This document shows, in pieces, positions 1 to 6,489 of a stretch of 16,019 bases of DNA. The stretch comes from CAYMDD01 sp964409675 (GTDB lineage: Bacteria; Pseudomonadota; Alphaproteobacteria; Rickettsiales; SXRF01). Within the stretch, counting starts at the first letter, position 1; each line of letters begins with the position of its first letter. The notes below the pieces were generated by a model. The model did no database searches. It was not told the DNA's origin and saw only the letters and a list, made by a program, of their open reading frames with translations. The stretch lies in the NCBI GenBank assembly GCA_964409675.1, contig CAYPEF010000046.1, forward strand, positions 1-16,019, given 5' to 3'. Made by a program: the position numbers and the translations under genes.

Positions 1-137
1 GCTTGGGCCTGCGACGCTGTTACCTGCCGCTTCACCCGTTCCCCGTGGCAGGCGGGAGCTTCCACTCGCCTGCGCTTTATTGAGCGCTCAATGCGGCCAA
101 GTATGCAGGGAATAGAAGGGGCCGGAAGTGGAAAAAA
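1..137. other. Non-coding leading stretch with GC-rich hairpins, possible 3' part of a small RNA
   Basis: No convincing protein is encoded here. Two nested hairpins can be drawn: CCTGCC (23-28) with GGCAGG (47-52), and GCAGGCG (48-54) with CGCCTGC (67-73), which are mutually exclusive. A perfect 12-bp palindrome TTGAGCGCTCAA lies at 80-91. The string CTGCGACG at 9-16 also occurs near the 3' side of E. coli 6S RNA, so the window could begin inside a 6S-like RNA on the plus strand, but this is a weak recollection-based match. The hairpins could equally be a terminator of a gene left of the window or of the Rrf2 gene. Confidence 0.25.
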
Positions 138-572
138 TCAAATCGCGAAATCGAGCGTTTCTTCTAATGCGCGGACGATGCCTTTTTCGGAGGCAAGGCG
201 GCTCATATCGGCAAGCGTTACGGTTTCGCAGCGCATGAGAAAGGCGCGTTGCGCGTCCGCCAGCCCGTCTTGCAGCACCGGCATGAAGGCCAGCAGCGGC
301 TGCGGGGCGATCATCTCCGGCTGGACCGCCTCAATTATTCTTGCCGCACTGATGGCGGCGGGGTTGGGAATGTAATAGCCGCCCTTCGCGCCGCGCACGC
401 TATGCACCAGCCCCAGCCGGGCCAGCTGCTGCAATACCGGCTCCAGGGCACGGGGCGATAGCTGGTAATGCGCCACCAGGCTCGCCGCGCCGATGGGATG
501 TTCGGGCGTCGCATGATGCGCGATTGCCGTCATCACGGCCAGCGCGAGGGAGGTGCGGGCGGAAAGAGTCAT
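138..572 (-). CDS. Rrf2-family transcriptional regulator, cluster-free (CymR-like) type
   Basis: A 144-residue protein with the Rrf2 winged-helix layout. Residues 28-66 give the recognition helix and wing (LARLGLVHSVRGAKGGY, with the family-typical SVRGxKGGY at 58-66). IscR and NsrR bind an Fe-S cluster through three cysteines in the C-terminal half. Here the only cysteine is C115, so a classical cluster is unlikely, and the protein resembles cluster-free members such as CymR, the cysteine-metabolism repressor of Firmicutes. It is transcribed divergently from cysG across an 86-bp AT-rich spacer, which supports a role as local regulator of the sulfate assimilation genes. The effector is not evident from the sequence. 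The start was chosen because it gives the usual short N-terminus; no clear Shine-Dalgarno precedes it. Family assignment is firm, target assignment is inference. Confidence 0.88.
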   Translation of the reverse strand: MTLSARTSLALAVMTAIAHHATPEHPIGAASLVAHYQLSPRALEPVLQQLARLGLVHSVRGAKGGYYIPNPAAISAARIIEAVQPEMIAPQPLLAFMPVLQDGLADAQRAFLMRCETVTLADMSRLASEKGIVRALEETLDFAI

Positions 573-590
573 AGCGATTCAATTAACATC

Positions 591-619
591 ACAAAAATGT
601 ATTTACAAGAAATTTTTGT
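591..619. promoter_or_regulatory. Inverted repeat, candidate operator in the Rrf2/cysG divergent spacer
   Basis: ACAAAAAT (591-598) and ATTTTTGT (612-619) form a perfect 8-bp inverted repeat with a 13-bp spacer. The 29-bp span is about the size of a dimeric Rrf2 site and covers the -35 box of the predicted cysG promoter, so binding would be expected to block RNA polymerase. It also lies in the leader or promoter of the regulator itself, which would allow autoregulation. AT-rich DNA gives chance repeats, so confidence is moderate. Confidence 0.5.
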
Positions 620-630
620 TTATTTATACT
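602..630 (+). promoter_or_regulatory. Predicted sigma70-type promoter of the cys operon
   Basis: TTTACA (602-607) and TATACT (625-630) are separated by exactly 17 bp, a good housekeeping promoter match pointing at cysG. Transcription would start near 637 and leave a leader of about 20 bases before the ATG at 659. The -35 box lies between the two arms of the inverted repeat at 591-619. Confidence 0.6.
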
Positions 631-658
631 CTTTCACCAATAAAGTAATAACTGTTTC

Positions 659-2104
659 ATGACGTATATTCCCTTCTTCCTCCATATCGGCCCCGCCGAG
701 CGCATTGTGATTATCGGCGGCGGGCGCATTGCGCTGGCCAAGGCGGAGGCGCTGAAAAGCGCTGCGAAATCACTGCATTTCGTGACGGAAAACGCCTCGG
801 AACCGTTGGTGGACTGGGCGAAAGCGGAAGGTGGTTCGGTTACCCGGGCAAGCTACCACCGCTCGCACCTGCTGGGGGCGAAACTGGTGATCGCCGCCAC
901 GGATAAACCGGAGGTAAACCGGCAGATTCAGGAAGATGCGAAAGAACTCGGCATTCCCGTGAACGTGGTGGATACGCCGGAACTGTGCGATTTCATTTTC
1001 CCTGCCGTGGTCGAGCGCGGGCCGGTGAAAATCGCCATATCCACCGCCGGGGTGTCGCCGACGCTGGCGCGGCTGATCAAGCGGCGCATCGAGCAGTTGC
1101 TGCCGTGGAATTTCGGCCAGCTGACCGACTGGATCGCGCTGCGCCGGAGTTCCGTGCAGCGGAAATACAAAAGCCTGCAATCGCGCCGCCTGTTCTGGGA
1201 AGAAGTGTTGAGCGGCCCGACGGCGCAGGAAGTGCTGGAAGGCAATTACGCCAAGGCAGATAAGTTATTTGCCTGCGCATTGGAGGAAACGCCGGATGCG
1301 GCGCGTGGCGCGCTATGGCTGGTAGGAGCCGGACCGGGGCATCCGGATTTAATTACGGTGCGCGCGGCGCAGCTGCTCTCGCAAGCCGATGTGATTCTCT
1401 ATGACCGGCTAGTGGCCCCCGATTTGCTTAGCCGCTATGCGCGCAAAGAAGCGAGCAAAATTGCCGTGGGCAAGCGCCCCGGCCATCACAGTAAGAAGCA
1501 GGAAGAAATCGACGAGTTGCTGAAGATGCATTTACGTAAAAACCGCATTGTCGTGCGCCTGAAAGGCGGTGATCCGGGGATTTACGCACACGCCGCCGAG
1601 GAAATCGGCATCGCGGCGAAGCTGGGAGTGCCGTGGCAGATTGTGCCCGGCGTCACGGCGGCGCTCGGCTGCGCGGCGGCGGCAGGCATTCCGCTCACTG
1701 AGCGTGGCGGTGCGTCGGGCGTGCGGTTTATCACGCTGTATGAGGAACAATTGCATGATGCGCGTTTCTGGCAGTCGCTGGGCTTAGGAGCGCAGGAAAC
1801 GCTGGTGTTTTACATGACCACGAAAGCCCGCCGCGCCATCTGCGAGCGGCTGTTGGCGGCGGGGCTAAAGCCGGAAACGCCGATACTGGCCATCGAGCAG
1901 GGCACCACGCCGTACCATGCCGAATATGAAGCGACGCTGGCTACGTTTGGTGAGCGGTACGGCGATTATCCCTTCATTACCCCGGCGCTGCTGATCGTAG
2001 GCGATGTGGTGCGCTGGCGGGAAGCGCATGGCTGGCGGCAGCAGGCGCAGGCGCGGGAGGAATTTTTCCCGCCGCTGGAAAAGGCGGTCGCCCATGCCAG
2101 TTGA
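659..2104 (+). CDS. cysG: Siroheme synthase (precorrin-2 dehydrogenase/ferrochelatase fused to uroporphyrinogen-III C-methyltransferase)
   Basis: A 481-residue bifunctional enzyme that makes siroheme, the cofactor of CysI, from uroporphyrinogen III. Residues 1-150 are the CysG-B part: a Rossmann GGG at 20-22 (VIIGGGRIALAKAEAL), then D104 in NVVDTPELCDFIFPA, which aligns with the essential aspartate of enteric CysG, and the AIST segment at 125-128. From about residue 217 comes the SUMT methyltransferase with VGAGPGHPDLITVRAAQLL, GKRPGHHSKKQEEIDELL, VRLKGGDPG and PGVTAALGCAAAAGIPLTERG. The glycine loop reads KGGDPGIYAHAAEE, diverging from the common KGGDPFIFGRGGEE, but all blocks are present. 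It is the first gene after the predicted promoter and overlaps cysH by 11 bp. Length is close to the enteric enzyme (457 residues). Confidence 0.93.
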   Translation: MTYIPFFLHIGPAERIVIIGGGRIALAKAEALKSAAKSLHFVTENASEPLVDWAKAEGGSVTRASYHRSHLLGAKLVIAATDKPEVNRQIQEDAKELGIPVNVVDTPELCDFIFPAVVERGPVKIAISTAGVSPTLARLIKRRIEQLLPWNFGQLTDWIALRRSSVQRKYKSLQSRRLFWEEVLSGPTAQEVLEGNYAKADKLFACALEETPDAARGALWLVGAGPGHPDLITVRAAQLLSQADVILYDRLVAPDLLSRYARKEASKIAVGKRPGHHSKKQEEIDELLKMHLRKNRIVVRLKGGDPGIYAHAAEEIGIAAKLGVPWQIVPGVTAALGCAAAAGIPLTERGGASGVRFITLYEEQLHDARFWQSLGLGAQETLVFYMTTKARRAICERLLAAGLKPETPILAIEQGTTPYHAEYEATLATFGERYGDYPFITPALLIVGDVVRWREAHGWRQQAQAREEFFPPLEKAVAHAS

Positions 2105-2846
2105 CGCAGCACTGGAGCAGGAGATCAATGCGAAGCTCTCTCCGCTTGGCTGGGAGGAGCGGCTGCGCGCGCTGATCGCATGGCCGGGGCTGCATGCGGC
2201 GTTTTCCACCAGCCTGGGCTTTGAGGATCAGGCGATCACGCATGCGATAGCCGATAGCAAGCTTCCCATTCGCATCTTCACCCTCGATACGGGCAGGCTG
2301 TTTGAGGAAACCTACGCGCTGCACCAGGCCACGCAGGATCGTTACGGAGTCGAAATCGAAACCTATTTCCCGGATGCGGCGGCGGTGAAAAACCTCGTGC
2401 GGGAGCGCGGCATTAACGGGTTTTACCACAGCGTGGAAAACCGCAAGACCTGCTGCTATGTGCGCAAAGTCGAGCCGCTGGCGCGGGCATTAAAGGGCGT
2501 GGAACTCTGGATCAGCGGACTGCGCCGCGAGCAGTCCGACAACCGCGCTGATCTGCCGGTAGCAGAATGGGATGCGGCGCACGGGCTGGTGAAGCTTTAT
2601 CCGCTTGCCGATGTATCGGCGGATACTTTATGGAAGTATATCGAAACTCATCAGGTTCCCGTGAATCCGCTGCACCGGCAAGGCTTCCCCTCCATCGGCT
2701 GCGCACCCTGCACCCGCGCCATCCAGCCGGGCGAGGATTTTCGTGCCGGGCGCTGGTGGTGGGAACAGGAAGACAAGAAAGAATGCGGCCTGCACATGGT
2801 GGACGGCAAGCTGGTGCGGGTAAACGAAGGAAACGGTAATGCTTGA
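2094..2846 (+). CDS. cysH: Assimilatory adenylylsulfate (APS) reductase
   Basis: A 250-residue cytoplasmic enzyme that reduces activated sulfate to sulfite with thioredoxin-type electrons. The N-terminal half is the adenine-nucleotide alpha-hydrolase fold (FSTSLGFEDQAITHAI, then FTLDTGRLFEET), followed by SGLRREQSDNRA at 141-152. The paired cysteines C120-C121 and C203-x2-C206 form the CC...CxxC set that holds a [4Fe-4S] cluster in plant-type and bacterial APS reductases and is absent from E. coli-type PAPS reductases. The catalytic cysteine is C231 in ECGLH. APS is therefore the likely substrate, matching the absence of an APS kinase gene or fusion here. The ATG at 2094 was chosen over an upstream ATG at 2004 because it gives the usual N-terminus and only an 11-bp overlap with cysG, suggesting translational coupling. 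Confidence 0.92.
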   Translation: MPVDAALEQEINAKLSPLGWEERLRALIAWPGLHAAFSTSLGFEDQAITHAIADSKLPIRIFTLDTGRLFEETYALHQATQDRYGVEIETYFPDAAAVKNLVRERGINGFYHSVENRKTCCYVRKVEPLARALKGVELWISGLRREQSDNRADLPVAEWDAAHGLVKLYPLADVSADTLWKYIETHQVPVNPLHRQGFPSIGCAPCTRAIQPGEDFRAGRWWWEQEDKKECGLHMVDGKLVRVNEGNGNA

Positions 2847-4281
2847 TCCTAAACAAAAAGCGCTGCTCGACCAGTTGGTGGCAATGCTCAGTAACGAGCA
2901 GCGTGCCTGGGCATCAGGCTATCTAAGCGGACTGGCAGGCGGAGCGGCGGCATCAGCAAGCGCAAGTTCGCCGCTCTATATCTATTACGCCACGGAAACC
3001 GGCAATACCAAGGGCGTGGCGCAACAGCTGGAAAAAGAAGCCAAGGCGCGCGGATTCAAGGTGAAATCCGCCAGTGTCAGCCGCGTGAAACCGGAGGAAT
3101 TCGCGAGCCTTAAAGACCCGGCGATTTTCCTCTCCAGCACGCACGGCGAAGGCGAGCCGCCGGACATGGCGAAGAAATTCTTTGAAGCCTTCCTCGCCTC
3201 GCCGCTATCCTTGCCCGATCTGCGCTACGCGGTGCTCGGCCTCGGCGACCGCTCCTACACCCAATTCTGCCATGCGGCGGTGCTAATTGAAGAAAAGCTG
3301 AAGACTTCCGGCGCGAACGCCTTTCACCCCACCGCGCTCTATGATGTGGATTATGCCACCCATACGCCGGGCTGGATTGCGGACGTGCTGGGTGCGCTGG
3401 GGCCGGCGACTTCTTCCGCTCCAGCAACCCGCGCAGCTATGCCCGCCACCGGGCGCGGCTATAGCAGGCTGGAGCCGATTGCGGGCACGGTGAAAGAGAG
3501 CGTAAATCTGAACGATCACGGCTCGGCCAAGGAAACCTACCATATTGAAATCACGCTGTCCGAGCCGCTTGCCTATGAAGCGGGCGATGCCGCCGGAATC
3601 CTGATGCCCTCCGAGCCAGATGGCACCACCCATGTGCCGCGGCTCTATTCCATCGCCTCCAGCCCTGCGCTCTATCCGGAGGAAGTGCACCTCACCGTGG
3701 CGCTGGCGAAGCATAAGTTTGAGGACGGCTCCGAAGGCTTCGGCCATTGCTCGCGCTATCTTTCCTCGCTGAAGGAAGGTGATCAGGTGCAGATGTTCAT
3801 CCAGCGCAACTCGCGCTTCAAGCTGCCGCAGGACGATAGCAAGGATATCATCATGATCGGCCCCGGCACCGGCGTCGCGCCGTTTCGCGCCTTCGTGCAG
3901 GAACGCGCCGAGCGCGGCGGCGCGGGTCGCAGCTGGCTGTTTTTCGGCGAGCAGCACATGCATCTCGATTTCCTCTACCAGGCGGAATGGCAGGATTATG
4001 TCGGCAGCGGTGCGCTCACGCGCTTCAACGCTGCCTTCTCGCGCGATCAGGAGCAGAAAATCTATGTGCAAGACCGCCTGCGCGAACACGGGCAGGACGT
4101 GCTGAGCTGGCTGGAAGGCGGCGCGTATCTTTACGTATGCGGACGCAAAGACCCGATGAGCGCGGACGTGGAAGAAACACTGCTCACCCTGCTCACCCAC
4201 AAACTCGGCCAGCGCGAGGAAGCGGAGAACTACCTGGCGCTACTCGCGGAAGAAGATAGGTATGTGAAGGATGTGTATTAA
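2839..4281 (+). CDS. cysJ: Sulfite reductase [NADPH] flavoprotein subunit, compact form
   Basis: A 480-residue diflavin reductase passing electrons from NADPH through FAD and FMN to CysI. Order: an N-terminal segment with AWASGYLSGL as in E. coli CysJ, a flavodoxin domain (ATETGNT at 51-57, SSTHGEGEPPD, LGLGDRSY), then an FNR-type module with RLYSIASS at 268-275, IGPGTGVAPFRAF for the nicotinamide site, LYVCGRKDPM, and the end RYVKDVY, which mirrors E. coli RYQRDVY. E. coli CysJ has 599 residues. Here GD (249-250) is followed by RLYS only 17 residues later, where the enteric protein has a helical connecting domain several tens of residues long. The gene overlaps cysH by 8 bp and has AAGGA at 2827-2831 as ribosome site. 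Reading frame is intact, so this looks like a natural compact form. Confidence 0.9.
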   Translation: MLDPKQKALLDQLVAMLSNEQRAWASGYLSGLAGGAAASASASSPLYIYYATETGNTKGVAQQLEKEAKARGFKVKSASVSRVKPEEFASLKDPAIFLSSTHGEGEPPDMAKKFFEAFLASPLSLPDLRYAVLGLGDRSYTQFCHAAVLIEEKLKTSGANAFHPTALYDVDYATHTPGWIADVLGALGPATSSAPATRAAMPATGRGYSRLEPIAGTVKESVNLNDHGSAKETYHIEITLSEPLAYEAGDAAGILMPSEPDGTTHVPRLYSIASSPALYPEEVHLTVALAKHKFEDGSEGFGHCSRYLSSLKEGDQVQMFIQRNSRFKLPQDDSKDIIMIGPGTGVAPFRAFVQERAERGGAGRSWLFFGEQHMHLDFLYQAEWQDYVGSGALTRFNAAFSRDQEQKIYVQDRLREHGQDVLSWLEGGAYLYVCGRKDPMSADVEETLLTLLTHKLGQREEAENYLALLAEEDRYVKDVY

Positions 4282-4285
4282 TAAA

Positions 4286-4422
4286 TCCCCTCCCCCTTGA
4301 GGGGGGAGGGTTAGGGAGGGGGTGACAGCGGTGCAGTAGCTGTTCGGCCTTTCACCCCCTCTCAGATTTTCTAGGCGCTAACGCACCAAGAAAATCTATC
4401 TCCCCCCCTCAAGGGGGAGAGG
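4286..4422. repeat. Composite palindromic intergenic element between cysJ and cysI
   Basis: About 137 bp with nested symmetry. The outer ends are near-identical in inverted orientation (CCCCTCCCCCTTGAGGGG from 4287 and the complement of the run ending at 4422). AGGGGGTGA (4317-4325) pairs with TCACCCCCT (4352-4360). AGATTTTCT (4364-4372) pairs with AGAAAATCT (4389-4397). The left end alone is also a hairpin. No protein is encoded. It resembles REP-like dispersed elements of alphaproteobacteria and could act as attenuator or mRNA-stability structure within the operon. Confidence 0.75.
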
Positions 4423-4451
4423 AAAAAACGATAGTAAGGACGGAAATAAAA

Positions 4452-5899
4452 GTGACCGAATACAGCAAGAAACATCACGGCCCACCCTCTTCCACGGAAG
4501 CCGTGAAGGAAAAGAGCCGGGGCCTTCGCGGCACGCTGGTGGAAGCGCTGGCAGATCAGCTGACCGGTGCGTTTTCGCATGACGACCAGAGCGTCATCAA
4601 GCACCACGGCATGTACATGCAGGACGACCGCGACCGGCGCGAGGAGCGCGAGCGGAAGAAGCTGGAAAAAGCCTATTCCTACATGGTGCGCCTACGCATC
4701 CCGGCGGGCGAGATCACGGCGGAGCAGTGGCTTGGCATCGCGCGCATCTGCGACCATTTCGGCACCGGAACCGTCAAGATCACCACGCGCCAGACAGTGC
4801 AGATTCACGGCGTCATCAAATCGGTCATCAAGCCGACGCTGCAATCCTTTTATGACATCGGCTTCGACTCCATCGCCGCCTGCGGCGATGTAAACCGCAA
4901 CGTGATGGCAGGGTCGCACCCCATCGCCTCGCCCTTCCATGCGGAAGTGTTTGAATTCGCCAGCGCCATCAGCGAGCATTTGCTGCCAAAAACCCGCGCC
5001 TTCCATGAAATCTGGCTGGACGAAGAAAAGCTGACGCCGGACGCGGTGGAGGAAGACCCACTTTACCTCACCCATTACCTGCCGCGCAAATTCAAGATCA
5101 CCATCACCGTGCCGCCCTATAACGACCCGGACGTATTCGCGCATGATATCGGCCTGATTGCCGTGGAAGAAAACGGCGCGTTCACCGGCTTCAACGTGGC
5201 GGTGGGCGGCGGCATGGGCATGACGCACGGAAATGCGCAGACCTACCCGCTGCTTGGCACCGTCATCGGCTTTATCCCGAAGGAGAAAACGCTCGATGCC
5301 TGCTGGCAGATCGTCGCCATCCAGCGCGATTTCGGCAACCGCTCCGACCGCAAGCTGTCGCGTCTGAAATACACGTTCGAGCGCATGGGGCAGGAGGATT
5401 TCACCATCGAGCTGGAAAAGCGGCTGGGATTCAAATTGCAGGCGGCGAAACCCTTCACCCTCACCCAGCGCTCCGACCCCTACGGCTGGCAGCGCGACGT
5501 GAACGGCAAATGGTATTACACGCTGTTCGTGGAAAACGGCCGCGTGGTGGATGCGCCGAATTATCCGCTGAAATCGGCGCTGCATGCGATTGCTGAAACC
5601 GGCCTGTGCGGCGTGCGTTTCACCGGCAACCAGAACGTGATGCTGACCTATATCGCTGAGCAGGATAAACCGGCGGTTGAAGCGCTCTTAGAGCGCTTCG
5701 GGTTGCACCATGAGGCGTTTTCTTCCACGCGCAAGGAAGCGCTCGCCTGCGTGGCGCTGCCCACCTGCCCGCTCGCCATGGCGGAGGCGCAGCGCTACAT
5801 GCCGGACTTCCTCTCCCATATCGAGCGGCTGCTGGCCCGCCACGGGCTGGAGGAAGATTCCGTCAGCATCCGCATGACCGGCTGCCCCAACGGCTGCGC
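4452..5899 (+). CDS. cysI: Sulfite reductase hemoprotein subunit, 3' end lost in assembly gap
   Basis: The first 482 residues of the siroheme and [4Fe-4S] subunit that reduces sulfite to sulfide with six electrons from CysJ. Four cluster/siroheme cysteines are present: C433 and C439 (ACVALPTCPLA) and C478 and C482 (TGCPNGC), within one position of E. coli C434, C440, C479 and C483. Other family blocks are IKTTRQT-like VKITTRQTVQIHG, AACGDVNRNVM and FNVAVGGGMGMTHG. E. coli CysI has 570 residues, so about 85 C-terminal residues fall in the N run. The start is GTG at 4452 with AAGGA at 4436-4440 upstream. Reading on through the N run into the next sequence gives an apparent fusion with CysD; this is an assembly artefact. 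Confidence 0.95.
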
Positions 5900-5999
5900 N
5901 NNNNNNNNNNNNNNNNNNNNNNNNNNNNNNNNNNNNNNNNNNNNNNNNNNNNNNNNNNNNNNNNNNNNNNNNNNNNNNNNNNNNNNNNNNNNNNNNNNN
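5900..5999. other. Assembly gap (100 N)
   Basis: Exactly 100 undetermined bases, the conventional size for a gap of unknown length. The flanks are the cysI TGCPNGC region and the middle of cysD. By comparison with E. coli lengths the missing DNA should be about 0.8 kb: roughly 85 codons of cysI plus roughly 175 codons of cysD. Confidence 0.97.
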
Positions 6000-6377
6000 A
6001 ACCATTCCATGCGCGTCTCGCCGCTCTCCAACTGGACGGAGATGGACGTGTGGCGCTACATCGCGAGCGAGAATGTGCCGGTAGTGCCGCTGTACTATGC
6101 TGATACGCGCCCGGTGGTTTGGCGCGATGGTAGCTGGATCATGGTGGACGACGAGCGCTTCGTGCTGAACGAAGGCGAAAAAATCGAGCACAAGCGCGTG
6201 CGTTTCCGCACGCTCGGCTGCTATCCCTTAACCGGCGCGGTGGAATCCGAAGCGGCCACGCTGGATGCCATCCTGCACGAACTCGAAGACCAGCGCACCA
6301 GCGAGCGCGCCGGACGGCTGATCGATCAGGACTCGGCGGCCAGCATGGAGAAGAAGAAGAAACAGGGGTATTTTTGA
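6000..6377 (+). CDS. cysD: Sulfate adenylyltransferase subunit 2, 5' end lost in assembly gap
   Basis: The last 125 residues of the catalytic ATP sulfurylase subunit, which joins sulfate and ATP to APS in complex with the GTPase CysN. The blocks MRVSPLSNWTEMDVWRYI, VRFRTLGCYPLTGAVES, TSERAGRLIDQD and the end SMEKKKKQGYF closely follow E. coli CysD (RVFPLSNWTE, VRFRTLGCWPLTGAVES, SMELKKRQGYF). E. coli CysD has 302 residues, so about 175 N-terminal residues, including the PP-loop nucleotide site, lie in the gap. It is followed 112 bp later by cysN, with a palindromic repeat between. Confidence 0.95.
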   Translation, partial: NHSMRVSPLSNWTEMDVWRYIASENVPVVPLYYADTRPVVWRDGSWIMVDDERFVLNEGEKIEHKRVRFRTLGCYPLTGAVESEAATLDAILHELEDQRTSERAGRLIDQDSAASMEKKKKQGYF

Positions 6378-6390
6378 TGCATATGTTTCC

Positions 6391-6478
6391 GTCATCCCGG
6401 CGCAGGCCGGGATCCACGCTTATCCTTTTACACCCATGCCTGTTGCAAGGCATGGATCCCGGCCTGCGCCGGGGTGAC
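6391..6478. repeat. GTCATCCCGG-type palindromic repeat between cysD and cysN
   Basis: A 26-bp arm at 6391-6416 beginning GTCATCCCGGCG is matched at 25 of 26 positions by the reverse complement of 6453-6478. The 36-bp centre holds a second stem, CCATGCCT (6434-6441) with AGGCATGG (6448-6455). The right end abuts the AGGAA ribosome site of cysN (6479-6483). This is a dispersed alphaproteobacterial repeat type; the hairpin may modulate cysD-cysN expression. Confidence 0.85.
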
Positions 6479-6489
6479 AGGAATTACTT

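Noticed and set aside
2004..2093. Upstream ATG at 2004 as the start of cysH
   Set aside because: It would put a 30-residue Arg-rich extension in an overlap of 101 bp with cysG; the ATG at 2094 matches the family N-terminus.
3283..4200. Long 305-codon open frame on the minus strand within cysJ
   Set aside because: It is antisense to a well-conserved gene and has no recognisable motifs; high-GC codon usage creates such shadows.
4692..5585. 297-codon open frame antisense to cysI
   Set aside because: No family motif, and the opposite strand is clearly cysI.
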